Shown piece after piece: positions 42,957 to 52,268 of a DNA stretch of 64,000 nt. A program made the position numbers and the translations under genes. The notes under the pieces were generated by a model, which was not told the DNA's origin, did no database searches, and saw nothing but the letters and a program-made list of their open reading frames with translations. The first letter of the stretch is position 1, and the number at the start of each line of letters is the position of its first letter. Source of the stretch: Histomonas meleagridis (taxonomy: Eukaryota; Parabasalia; Tritrichomonadida; Dientamoebidae); assembly GCA_020186115.1 (NCBI GenBank), contig WSYJ01000033.1, positions 248,001 to 312,000 on the forward strand, in the 5' to 3' direction.

Positions 42957-43726
42957 TAGTTAATTGTTTTGTTGAATCACGTCGAAACAAGTCGGAAAAA
43001 TACAAATTACCAGAAATACAATGTAAATAAATTTTTATAAAATTATGTTTTGAGTTATTAAATATTTATCTATATACATTTATTTCATAAATATTTTAAC
43101 GCAGCATTAATTAACATTCATTTTTAAATTTAACTTCGTGCAGAGGTAAATACTTAAAGATATCACTTGAATGAAATTTAAATCACTCGATTCAACAATT
43201 TTTTTTTTTTCATTTTTGAATGCACGTTTATTTTTTCTTTGTGCTTTCAAAGCATAAAAAGACTTACAAAATTTGATGACTTAATTCTTGTCTCATGTGT
43301 GTGCCATTAATTTAGTAGAATATCTCCAAAACATTTCATTTAAAATTTAAACATGAACACAAACATCAAGAATTTCCATTGAAACATCGATATTTTTAAC
43401 TAAGTCTGTTTCATACACAGTTATTTTCATATAACATGTCAAAACGGCATTTTTATTTTTAGACATACGTCACAAATGCCAAAAGCCTTAAGCATGAATT
43501 ATATTTATTTTTACTCATGCTTTATATCATCGTAAGCAAGCTTTGGTTATTCCCTCACTTAATTTATACTTCGACACTTTACTTTCGTGTTAAAAATTTT
43601 TAACTAAAATATTTTGTTAAAATCATAAACCCACACAATGCTCAAACAGGCACTTTAACATATGTTATGATAAAAAACCAACAAAACATTTTTTTTAAGA
43701 TTCCTTTAGAATCCAAGTGTTATGTT
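42957..43726. other. AT-rich spacer
   Basis: 770 bases with a T run near 43199-43209 and no recognised gene. The missing N-terminal part of the BspA relict is not found here in any frame I read. Confidence 0.45.
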
Positions 43727-45457
43727 TTACGCACCTTCTTCCATTCTTTCCTTGTAAACCCTTAAGATGTTCGTTATGCTAAGTTGGACTTTGCTATTCG
43801 ATAAGTCGGTCAAAACGTCGATAAATATGTTTCCAATTGTTAACAACGCATCTTTACCACTTCTACGAAGAAGAGACTGAAGTACAGATTCAATTGTTGG
43901 TGTTACACCGGAAAGGAAAGGAATAACTTTACCCACGACGCCAAGTACAATTGATCCTAATGATAAAATTCCTTCTTTTATATCTGATTCTTTTGGTAGA
44001 ATTAAAGCTAATTCAGCAAGTTCGCCTTTTTCAATTGGAAGATTAAAAGCGCGACAAATCCCGATTAATAAGTCAGTAATAATTGGCGCAAATTTATTCA
44101 GGCTCTCTTCATATATGACAACATTTTTTGGAATTCCTGAATTAAGAATAAATTGGCCAAGGAATTGATGAGCTGCACTTGCATATGCTTCGATATCATT
44201 AACTTGTGATGTATTTAATATATGACTTGAAACCTTATAAAGATAATATTCATGAAGCTTAATGAACTCTTTTAATCCTCTTGCATGTATTACACCAGCA
44301 GCAGACTCAAAGTCTTTGGAAATTATACGATGAATTGCAATGTTTGATTTGGTAAGTTTTTTAAATTCAATTTTTCTTGCATTTCTATATTCTAACTCTA
44401 AGAAGTCATCATATGTAGCAGCATTTAAGATTACTTTCATTTGGTTTTCGACAGCTGCATAAGGATCAATTGCAAGTGTATATACAACAAATACTGGAAT
44501 AAGTTTCGCAACTTCTTTGATTGTATGTATATCAATTGCTTGATTCCTATGACTTGTTTCTTTAATACAATACCATAAAATATGTATATGGTCAGATGGA
44601 TTTGGTGAACTTCTTCTTCTTTTAATTAAATTAAGTAAATTTTGTAAATTATCTGATTCGCCAAGTTCAAATCCAGGAGTGTCAAATATAGTTATCGGCT
44701 TTCCTGGCAAATCATAAGGAATGATTTCTTTTGATACCGATTTTCCAACACCTGATGGACAAATGTCATCACCATAAATCGCATTAATTAATGTACTTTT
44801 GCCTACACCTGAAATTCCTCCAACAACAATGTTTAAATGACCAATTTCTTGATCTTGAACAGCAAGAGTAATTCCATCGAAATCAATTGTTTCAGGCTTT
44901 GTTTCTACATTATGATAAATTGTTGCCTTGCGCATATTAATAAGTGTTTGCCAGTTTGATTGATATTCAGGTTCAATATAAATGAAAGTGTTATCTATTA
45001 ATTGGGAAAGAGCAGATTCTTCTGTTAATACTGATCTATCATCGAAACGTGGAAGTTTTATTATTGAAGGATTTTCAACGATTTCAGAGATCAAATTATT
45101 ATATACACTTGATTCCATGTTATCTACATTAGTTATAACAAATACAATTGTATCAAAGTAATCATATAAGCATTCTATAATTTCTTTATCTTTTTGATTT
45201 ATAGATTGTATATCTCCAGGAAGTATGTACCAACAAAGATTAGGTTTAAGCCTTTCAGAATCAAGTTCCCTTTCAAGTTCATCTTTTGAACCAGGGTTTG
45301 CATCGATGAATATTACCGGAATGTTGTTTTTGCTTACTTCAAAGAAAGGAAGAGCATTATTAAACTGTTCAATGGGAATATCAAGTAGAGAAGATAATAT
45401 CTTCTCTTTCCCAGAACTTTTTGGGCCAGCGACCAAAAGATGATATTGGTTATTCAT
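43727..45457 (-). CDS. Two-G-domain GTPase-like protein
   Basis: A 576-residue protein with a degenerate and a canonical P-loop domain. The N-terminal domain (1-170) starts as a GTPase (HLLVAGPKSSGKEKIL, with Glu where Ser/Thr is needed) and keeps a G4-like ITNVD (108-112). The second domain (about 205-420) has a perfect P-loop GGISGVGKST (213-222) and G3 DTPGFELGE (259-267), but where G4 (NKxD) is expected it reads YTLAID. The last 130 residues are helical with a hydrophobic stretch (LSLGSIVLGVVGKVIPFLSGV) that could touch membranes. The P-loop domain is closest in look to the AIG1/GIMAP, IRG and YfjP group of TRAFAC GTPases; a precise family cannot be given by eye. The gene is divergent from the larger GTPase at 45553, with which it shares the order of domains and the rare D-T-x-G-F-E-L-G motif. 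Confidence 0.8.
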   Translation of the reverse strand: MNNQYHLLVAGPKSSGKEKILSSLLDIPIEQFNNALPFFEVSKNNIPVIFIDANPGSKDELERELDSERLKPNLCWYILPGDIQSINQKDKEIIECLYDYFDTIVFVITNVDNMESSVYNNLISEIVENPSIIKLPRFDDRSVLTEESALSQLIDNTFIYIEPEYQSNWQTLINMRKATIYHNVETKPETIDFDGITLAVQDQEIGHLNIVVGGISGVGKSTLINAIYGDDICPSGVGKSVSKEIIPYDLPGKPITIFDTPGFELGESDNLQNLLNLIKRRRSSPNPSDHIHILWYCIKETSHRNQAIDIHTIKEVAKLIPVFVVYTLAIDPYAAVENQMKVILNAATYDDFLELEYRNARKIEFKKLTKSNIAIHRIISKDFESAAGVIHARGLKEFIKLHEYYLYKVSSHILNTSQVNDIEAYASAAHQFLGQFILNSGIPKNVVIYEESLNKFAPIITDLLIGICRAFNLPIEKGELAELALILPKESDIKEGILSLGSIVLGVVGKVIPFLSGVTPTIESVLQSLLRRSGKDALLTIGNIFIDVLTDLSNSKVQLSITNILRVYKERMEEGA

Positions 45458-45552
45458 TAATTAAAAACAATGAAAAAGCAAAATAATATCAAAATTGATA
45501 AGTAATTGGAGGTTCACTGCGAAAAATAAATGCCACATCTCACTTTAGAAAC
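45458..45552. promoter_or_regulatory. 95-bp divergent promoter of the GTPase pair
   Basis: Inr-like TCACT at 45540-45544, 8 bases before the ATG at 45553, serves the right gene. On the other strand TCATT at 45473-45469 lies 11 bases before the ATG at 45457. No CGGTT-type motif is present. Confidence 0.55.
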
Positions 45553-48500
45553 ATGAAAAAGGCTGTTAAAAATGTGTTGATTACCGGACCTATTCCTCGC
45601 CAAATAAATCAATTCCTGGACAGTATGTTAAGCAACCCGGAAATAGAACCTATAGACGAATGTGACTTTGAAGTTTATAAAGATGAAAACAACTCACGTG
45701 TGTTCTTAACATATAGTTCTAATAATGTTTCACACTTTGAAAGTGACTATGAAAGCTTACCAAGGGACCTTAAATGCGAAGTATGTTGTTATGTTGTCAC
45801 AGCTTCATGTGACATAACAAAATATGCACAAATGATACAAGCACTTAAGAAGAGGATGAGAGTACTATATGTAATAACGAAATTAGACGGAAACCAAGAA
45901 AAGTTACAACAACAAATTTTAAATGAATTTGGTCAAGAAGAACAAGTGTTCATAGTTCAATCAATGAATAACAAGAATAGCATCCAAAGTATAATTAATA
46001 TTATAAATTCAGCAAATAGTGTCAATAATGTTCAGGCAAGACCACGTGCGGTAACTAATGTATCTTCTCAAAGGAAAAGCACTAAAATTGAGGAGTTGAG
46101 ACTTAAGTTCGAGCAACAAGAACAAAGTAACACACCAAAATATACATCATCATCACGTCCAGGTAGTGGTAACTATCAACCACCACAACCTGCTGCATAT
46201 CAACAACAAAAATCACCTGTATATCAACCACCACAACCTGCTGCTTATCAACAAAAAAGACCAGCTGTGTACCAACCACCACAGCCAGCTGCTTACCAAC
46301 AACAAAGACCAACTGTGTATCAACCACCACAACCTGCTGCTTATCAGCAATCACAAAGAAAAACACCAAGTCCACCTGTTCAAAGAAAAGAAGAATTCCA
46401 ACAAGAACAAAATAATCAAGCGCCACAAGCACGTGTTGAAAGAAAAGGAAGCATAATTGAACAAATGAAACAAAGGTATGAACAGCAAAATACAGAAAGC
46501 CAAACATCAAATTCATATCAGCGACAAACACAAGAAAGATATCCACCACAAACGCAAGAAAGATATCCACCACAAACGCAAGAAAGATATCCACCACAAA
46601 CACAAGAAAGATATCCACCACAAACGCAAGAAAGATATCCACCACAAACACAAGAAAGATATCCACCACAAACGCAAGAAAGATATCCACCACAAACACA
46701 AGAAAGATATCCACCACAAACACAAGAAAGATATCCACCACAAACACAAGAAAGATATCCACCACAAACGCAAGAAAGATATCCACCACAAACACAAGAA
46801 AGATATCCACCACAAACGCAAGAAAGATATCCACCACAAACACAAGAAAGATATCCACCACAAACGCAAGAAAGATATCCACCACAAACACAAGAAAGAT
46901 ATCCACCACAAACGCAAGAAAGATATCCACCACAAACACAAAGGACATATCAACAACAAAACGCATATCAAACAAGCACAAGTGTCTATCAACAAAAAGA
47001 AGATGAACAGGCAAACTCTGATAAAACGTCAAAGAAGTCTTTATTTAAAACAATGAAATCAATAATTCCCAAATTCCAGAAATCAAATTCGGACTCAAGT
47101 CATTATTATATTTTAGTCATTGGGGAACCAGGAGTTGGTAAGTCCACCATTATTGATACTGTATTATTAAACAAAGAATCAACTAAAACTGAAATTAATC
47201 CAGGTGAACCATTCCAATTTATCGAAAAATTCAATCTTTCGCTTACATTTGCTCGATATGATCGTTCTTTCTTAACTATTAAAGCTGAAGATTTCATGCG
47301 AGATGTTGAAAATGTATCACAACATGTTCAATTTTCTTTATGTTGGGCAATCACAGAGAAAAGTGGTCCATGCATCCAAATGAAGAAAGCAATTAAATTA
47401 CTTAAAGATAAAATGGAAATTCAAACATTTTCAATCTATAATAAGATCCGAAATATTAAAGAACTTGAACAACAAATGAATAAAAGCATGGCATTAAACA
47501 AAAGTGGAAATAATATGGATGACATGTGTATTATACCTGATTTTACTTCAGGAGCACAAAAGTCACAATTTGGTGAATCCATATCATCATTATTAGAAAA
47601 GAACATACAATATATTGGTAATGGTTCTGTAATTCGTAAACTGATAAAAGAAAGAGAAGATATATTCAAAGCTTCAAATGTTGAACAATATGAAAAGATT
47701 GATCTTAATGAACTTGTTGATGCACAAGCAAGTAGAGGTTATTCCCATTTAAATATATTAATCATTGGTCAAACAGGTGCAGGTAAATCATCATTAGTTA
47801 ATGCATTTTCAAATGCACTTTTTGGACAAAGTGTAGCAATCGAAAGTTCAACACAAAGTTGTACAATGGGAATCATTGAATATCCATTAAAAGGTTATCC
47901 TGTTACTTTAATTGATACGCGTGGATATGAACATGAAAAATTTTTAGTTAATAAGAGTCAAATTGAAACTGAAATCACTCGAAGACAACGAACAGGTAAA
48001 AAAGAAGATTTAATTCATATGATATTATATTGTTCAAATAGTACTGGCTCACGTTTAGTCGAAACAGAATTTGCAATTATTGAAGGATTTGCTCAAATGG
48101 GAATTCCAGTTATAATTATTGTAACCAAACAAATCTCAAAAAACAACAATTTGGAACAATCAATTAAAAATGATTATAATATACCGACATATAAAGATAT
48201 AAAAAATGCAGAAAAAATGGGCGTCGGGAAGCTATCATTAGAACTTATGAAAAACATTTGCGTAATTAGTGTTTTAGCTAAAGGAATGTATATAGATAGT
48301 GGACCAGTAAAAAGATTTATTCAACCAACAGGTGTACCACAATTAATTGATCTTTTAAGATATTATATTCCTGATTATAGAGTACTTATCGAGAAAATGA
48401 AATTAGAACAACAAAGTCATTTACCTGCGTTACAAAAAGCTTTAAGTGGAAGTCGCTTAAAACTTTTAAATATTTTAGTTATCGGTCAATCAGGTGTTGG

Positions 48501-49548
48501 GAAATCAAGTTTAATTAATCGATTATTTGGTTATGATATTAGTAAAGCAGGTTGTGGTAAAGCAGTCACTGATTGTTTAACAAAACATCAGTTACCTAAG
48601 TCATCACTTAATATATTTGATACTGTTGGTTTCGAATTAGGGAAACCTGAATATGTTGACGACATTAAATATTTAATATATCGAAGAAATGAAGATTCAG
48701 ATAATGCTTCTAAACATATTCATGTTGTCTGGTATATTGTAAATTCTGGATCAAAACGTCTTCAAGAACTTGATAAGAAATTAATATTATTCTTTAAGAA
48801 AAGAAATATTCCAATTATTATTGTTTTAAGCAAATGTATCGAAATGAATTCTGATCTTTATCTTTATTTAAGAGATGGAGTAATGTTTGATTTTAAAGTT
48901 CCTTCATATACTGATTTAATGAGTTGTTCTGATGATGAACGAGAACGCTTAATTGAAGAGAAAATCGCATGTGTTGAAACGAATTCAGTTGAAGAAGAAC
49001 TTCAAGAAGGTATTAAGATATGTGTATTTGGAATGAATGAATTACTTGATTTAACAAGTTTTTATTTACCTATAGCTGAGAAGATTTCATTACAAGCAGC
49101 ACAAAAGAATGATATCAATGATAAGTTTTCAAGTGCCGATTTATTTGTTGTTGATACATGGACTGATTATATTGAAGAAAAATGGGTTAAGTCAATTAAA
49201 TCATGTAAACATTTGTTGAAATACACAAGAGAACATATGCTTATCGAGGTTGCTGATGTTTATGGGTTGGATTGGAATACTTCAAACGCTGAATGGGTAT
49301 TCGATAAATTAAAAGAAGAATCTTCAAAATATGCAAGGAAAAATGGTAAGTTACAAGGATTCTATTTCCCTTTGATATCTTCATTGAGAACGAAATCAGA
49401 CGCAATAAAGTTTATCGCAAAAATAGGAAATTTGATCAATGAATCATTTAGGGAATTGTCATTGCAAAGATCAAGTATACCCGAGGAAAATGAAGAAATT
49501 GGACTTGACGAATTTTATCAAAAGCTAAAGGAAAGCTTGGAAGAATAA
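45553..49548 (+). CDS. Giant multi-G-domain GTPase with PQ-rich repeats
   Basis: A 1331-residue protein. Residues 1-160 are a GTPase-like domain whose P-loop is lost (ITGPIPRQI) but which keeps a G4-like ITKLD (108-112). Residues about 200-275 hold four copies of a 15-residue Y-Q-P-P-Q-P-A-A-Y-Q-Q-Q unit, and 325-460 seventeen copies of QTQERYPP; both are disordered. Three P-loop domains follow: GEPGVGKS (524-531, no clear G3), GQTGAGKS (739-746) with DTRG (788), and GQSGVGKS (978-985) with DTVGFELG (from 1023). In the last two the G4 position reads VTKQI and LSKCI, without the guanine-binding Asp. The C-terminal 200 residues are helical. The G domains resemble those of the neighbour at 43727, so the pair probably arose by duplication and may work together, for example as a membrane- or vesicle-associated assembly (inference). 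The frame is intact; the start is supported by an Inr-like site. Confidence 0.82.
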   Translation: MKKAVKNVLITGPIPRQINQFLDSMLSNPEIEPIDECDFEVYKDENNSRVFLTYSSNNVSHFESDYESLPRDLKCEVCCYVVTASCDITKYAQMIQALKKRMRVLYVITKLDGNQEKLQQQILNEFGQEEQVFIVQSMNNKNSIQSIINIINSANSVNNVQARPRAVTNVSSQRKSTKIEELRLKFEQQEQSNTPKYTSSSRPGSGNYQPPQPAAYQQQKSPVYQPPQPAAYQQKRPAVYQPPQPAAYQQQRPTVYQPPQPAAYQQSQRKTPSPPVQRKEEFQQEQNNQAPQARVERKGSIIEQMKQRYEQQNTESQTSNSYQRQTQERYPPQTQERYPPQTQERYPPQTQERYPPQTQERYPPQTQERYPPQTQERYPPQTQERYPPQTQERYPPQTQERYPPQTQERYPPQTQERYPPQTQERYPPQTQERYPPQTQERYPPQTQERYPPQTQERYPPQTQRTYQQQNAYQTSTSVYQQKEDEQANSDKTSKKSLFKTMKSIIPKFQKSNSDSSHYYILVIGEPGVGKSTIIDTVLLNKESTKTEINPGEPFQFIEKFNLSLTFARYDRSFLTIKAEDFMRDVENVSQHVQFSLCWAITEKSGPCIQMKKAIKLLKDKMEIQTFSIYNKIRNIKELEQQMNKSMALNKSGNNMDDMCIIPDFTSGAQKSQFGESISSLLEKNIQYIGNGSVIRKLIKEREDIFKASNVEQYEKIDLNELVDAQASRGYSHLNILIIGQTGAGKSSLVNAFSNALFGQSVAIESSTQSCTMGIIEYPLKGYPVTLIDTRGYEHEKFLVNKSQIETEITRRQRTGKKEDLIHMILYCSNSTGSRLVETEFAIIEGFAQMGIPVIIIVTKQISKNNNLEQSIKNDYNIPTYKDIKNAEKMGVGKLSLELMKNICVISVLAKGMYIDSGPVKRFIQPTGVPQLIDLLRYYIPDYRVLIEKMKLEQQSHLPALQKALSGSRLKLLNILVIGQSGVGKSSLINRLFGYDISKAGCGKAVTDCLTKHQLPKSSLNIFDTVGFELGKPEYVDDIKYLIYRRNEDSDNASKHIHVVWYIVNSGSKRLQELDKKLILFFKKRNIPIIIVLSKCIEMNSDLYLYLRDGVMFDFKVPSYTDLMSCSDDERERLIEEKIACVETNSVEEELQEGIKICVFGMNELLDLTSFYLPIAEKISLQAAQKNDINDKFSSADLFVVDTWTDYIEEKWVKSIKSCKHLLKYTREHMLIEVADVYGLDWNTSNAEWVFDKLKEESSKYARKNGKLQGFYFPLISSLRTKSDAIKFIAKIGNLINESFRELSLQRSSIPEENEEIGLDEFYQKLKESLEE
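46166..46348 (+). repeat. 45-bp repeat coding for VYQPPQPAAYQQQ(K/R)P
   Basis: Four imperfect 45-base units (the second one codon short) code for a Pro/Gln/Ala/Tyr-rich stretch. They lie upstream of, and are unrelated in period to, the 24-bp array. Confidence 0.85.
46525..46932 (+). repeat. 24-bp tandem array, 17 units of QTQERYPP
   Basis: Seventeen uninterrupted units of CAAAC[A/G]CAAGAAAGATATCCACCA, followed by a partial unit. The only variable base is the third position of the Thr codon. The order of A and G is A G G A G A G A A A G A G A G A G, largely an alternation, which suggests growth by 48-bp dimers. The array is also open in the other frames, which creates long false reading frames on both strands. 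Confidence 0.95.
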
Positions 49549-49986
49549 GAAGATTTAAAAAATTAAGTAAATCTTCTTTGAAGGATTTTGTTTTTGTGAT
49601 TTAATTTTAGAACAATTTGATTTCTCATTTTGATATTAATTATAATTGCAACAATTAGAAAATTTCGACAACACAAAAGTTTTACTTATGTTTTCACCTT
49701 TAGATTTGATATATTTGGAGCGATTCATTAATTATTAAGCCCAATTTTTTGGTATACCCCTTAATGGGTCGTCTTAAAAAGGCTGTAGTATGCTGCGTAT
49801 GTCATATTTCATCACATTTTTGGAAAAGCAGCAAAGATTTTGTGATGTGATCTAATCTGCGTTCCATTGCACTTTTACTGTAAACTTAATAATAACTATT
49901 GAAATATTTCAATGATCAATGATCAAAATTAAACGGTTAAAATATTGAAATTTAAATTCTGAATAAAATCTTTATGAATATTGGCC
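49549..49986. other. Convergent spacer
   Basis: The 3' flanks of the large GTPase and the PITP gene. I see no gene, repeat or RNA in these 438 bases. Confidence 0.5.
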
Positions 49987-50808
49987 TTATTCGTATGTAT
50001 TTTGTGCAAGCGAATCCTTTGTTTTGTTTTCAAGGTTCATCAAATCCTCTTCACTCATATGGAACCATTCATTAATCCATATCAGCATTGAACGGTGTGT
50101 ATCAAGGTATGTCTGTGGCATAATTGTCTGAGTGACGTATTTCTCGACAAACGATTGGATGCCGTGGAATTTGAGCCTGAACTTAACAGTTTTAACAATG
50201 CATACGAGAGGGCCATCGTAACCCTTAAGCCAATGTGGAGGCTTTGAAGAGTCGCTGTGTGACTTCTTTGTTGGGAATGGTGGGATTCCTCCTTCTTCGA
50301 AGGAATATCCGTGGATATCAAATTGCTTATTTTTTGATTCTTTTCCATCTAATATATCTAAATATACAATCTGTCTTTTCTTAAGCTCTTTTTGGCTGAA
50401 TCCCATAACATTATTTAATGTGTTTTCAAGGAATTCTTCGAGTGGAGTACCTTTTTCATATTCGAAATGCTTTGTTTCGGTATCAAAAATTAAGTCATCA
50501 CCTAAGTTTGGTATAAAGAAGTTAGCTTGATAATGAGGGAAGCAGTTACGATTATCTTCATGTATAGATGAATACTTTTCTGGAACTGCCCATCTAATTG
50601 CAGCAGGTACTTGATTTTTGAAGTGTAATATACGATGTACATGTCGACCTACTTGTCCATTTTCTTCGAAGTTATCAGCTTCAACAATTTCGAATCCATC
50701 ACCTCCTCCAGATTCTTCAGTAGTACGCCTGTTGACTGCGTACTTCGAAGCGGCACGGCACCAAGGGAGTTGGAATGGCATGAAGATACGAAATTCGACA
50801 ATCTTCAT
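49987..50808 (-). CDS. Class I phosphatidylinositol transfer protein
   Basis: A 273-residue START-like lipid-transfer protein that moves phosphatidylinositol and phosphatidylcholine between membranes and supports phosphoinositide signalling. The family order is followed over the full length: VEFRIFMPFQLPWCRAASKYAV (animal [22 protein letters not shown]), TEESGGGDGFEIVEADNF (the GGGEGVEVL loop), GQVGRHVHRILHFKNQVPAAIRWAVPE, then IHEDNRNCFPHYQANFF (IHEKAWNAYPYCRTV), and the C-terminal YDGPLVCIVKTVKFRLKFHGIQSFVEKYV ([24 protein letters not shown]) with HRSMLIWINEWFHMSEEDL closing the cavity. Length equals human PITP-alpha (about 270). The membrane-docking WW pair reads RL in this copy (FRLKFHG), which may weaken docking. 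An Inr-like TCACA lies at 50817-50813, a few bases before the ATG, and a CCGGTT/AACCGG site about 50 bases before it. Confidence 0.93.
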   Translation of the reverse strand: MKIVEFRIFMPFQLPWCRAASKYAVNRRTTEESGGGDGFEIVEADNFEENGQVGRHVHRILHFKNQVPAAIRWAVPEKYSSIHEDNRNCFPHYQANFFIPNLGDDLIFDTETKHFEYEKGTPLEEFLENTLNNVMGFSQKELKKRQIVYLDILDGKESKNKQFDIHGYSFEEGGIPPFPTKKSHSDSSKPPHWLKGYDGPLVCIVKTVKFRLKFHGIQSFVEKYVTQTIMPQTYLDTHRSMLIWINEWFHMSEEDLMNLENKTKDSLAQNTYE

Positions 50809-51479
50809 TTAATGTGAGAAGTGATCGTGTAAACGTTTTTGACCGGTTATAATTGAATTTTTCAATAACGTTGGTATTGATAGGGGAATAAAAAATCGAA
50901 AAAACGAAGTTTCGAACAACAAACAGTATATCTTGAAAGAAATTTAAACTACCCATTAATATCTCCACTTAAAATCTCAATACATTCTATATTTATTTCG
51001 ATATTAACCTAAATATTCGCAAAGTATGTCATAATATTCCCCTTTTTACAACCGGTCGATGTTTGAATGGCATTCACCGACGATTGAGTGGCCTACCGTC
51101 ACAATCGACCAAATACTAATTCAAACCACAAAGAAAAGTCAATAAATGCCAACCGTCTAACCGAAGATTTTGCACCACGAACCATTTTTGCCATTAAAAT
51201 GCAATTATGACTTATTTTACTTTGGCTATGCATTGAATTATTGGCCAAATGTACACATTTCATGCGTATAATTGGTTCAATTAATACAAAAACTAATATT
51301 CATAATAATATTATACCAGACATATATAATAACACAGTAAAGAAATTCCAATTAATGACATAGATGTGTTTGTATACGAATATTCCGAAGTCTTTTTAAA
51401 TTTACTTTATGGTTTTCGCATGTTTTTACTGAATAATAGAAACCGTTAACTAAAATACGGTTATGACCGTTTAATCAAA
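50809..51479. promoter_or_regulatory. Divergent region with a triple Myb-type motif
   Basis: No gene is seen. Directly before the reductase start are three M3/Myb-type sites: AACCGTTA (51441-51448), ACGGTTAT (51457-51464) and ACCGTTTA (51467-51474), the last ending 5 bases before the ATG at 51480. On the left, an Inr-like site serves the PITP gene. Confidence 0.55.
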
Positions 51480-52268
51480 ATGGATTTTAATCTTTTTCTT
51501 GAGGTATTTTCAAGTTTAAAAATGTTTTACTTACACTCAGTTGTACAAGTTTCTCTTGCAATATTAATTTTATTTTACAAAAGTTTTGCAAGAGTTACAC
51601 ATGGTAAATTGTATACACCAAATACTTCAATGTTAAAGATTGAAATGCCAGATCGTATTTCTTTTATTATATCACATATTTCAGCACCGGCGGTATTTAA
51701 TTTTGTGTATGAACATATTGCAAAAACAAATCTTCATTCACTTCCATCGAAATTATTCTATCTTTATTATTTATACAGAATTATCATTTATCCTATTTTT
51801 AGATCAAGACACTCTCGTCCTTGGCCTTTAGAAACTATCATATTCTATTTTCTTGTAAATAGTAATTTTGGATTTTCTATAGCTACTCTTTTAGTAATTT
51901 CGCCTCGTAATTTGTCAAATAATTTTAGTTTTACTATTGGGTGTTTTTTCATTATCATTCTTATCCTCCTTATTATTCACGATTTTATCATATGCCTAAG
52001 TCGCCGCAAAGGTATTGATGGATACGCAATCCAAAGTATGTTTTTGTTTAAATACATTACATGTCCTCAATATTTTCTCCAGTTTTCTCTTTGGATCGTA
52101 TTCAGTTTATTCATTTCTAACTTTTTCGGATCCCTTTCATATCTCATTTGGTTTTGGCATCTGTTCGTTCGTAGGGCAAACTTATGCCACTCATTTTTTG
52201 TTGAGAAATGGCCAAAGTATGAGTTGCTCAACAGATATCCAATTTTTCCATTTATTTCTAAAAAATAG
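51480..52268 (+). CDS. Steroid 5-alpha-reductase-like membrane enzyme
   Basis: A 262-residue multi-pass protein of the steroid 5-alpha-reductase/polyprenol reductase family (SRD5A, DET2, SRD5A3). These ER enzymes reduce a carbon-carbon double bond with NADPH. The C-terminal signature is clear: GIDGYAIQSMFLFKYITCPQYFLQFSLWIVF corresponds to the family's G-x-x-F-x-Y-V-[S/T]-x-P-[H/N]-Y-x-x-E block, with Gln in place of His/Asn and of Glu. It is followed by a membrane helix and RRANLCHSFFVEKWPKYELLNRYPIFPFI, matching the end K-x-Y-P-x-x-R-x-x-x-I-P-F. Six or so hydrophobic helices are visible. The loss of two usually polar positions (P-Q-Y-F-L-Q) leaves activity uncertain. SRD5A3-type polyprenol reductase, needed for dolichol and N-glycosylation, is the likeliest role in a protist, but steroid or enoyl-CoA substrates cannot be excluded. 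The start follows a triple Myb-type motif. Confidence 0.72.
   Translation: MDFNLFLEVFSSLKMFYLHSVVQVSLAILILFYKSFARVTHGKLYTPNTSMLKIEMPDRISFIISHISAPAVFNFVYEHIAKTNLHSLPSKLFYLYYLYRIIIYPIFRSRHSRPWPLETIIFYFLVNSNFGFSIATLLVISPRNLSNNFSFTIGCFFIIILILLIIHDFIICLSRRKGIDGYAIQSMFLFKYITCPQYFLQFSLWIVFSLFISNFFGSLSYLIWFWHLFVRRANLCHSFFVEKWPKYELLNRYPIFPFISKK

Noticed and set aside
46103-47032. 309-codon open frame on the minus strand, and a long plus-strand frame of K-D-I-H-H-K repeats
   Set aside because: Both are produced by the 24-bp array, whose period is a multiple of three and whose unit lacks stops in other frames. The plus-strand GTPase frame explains the locus.
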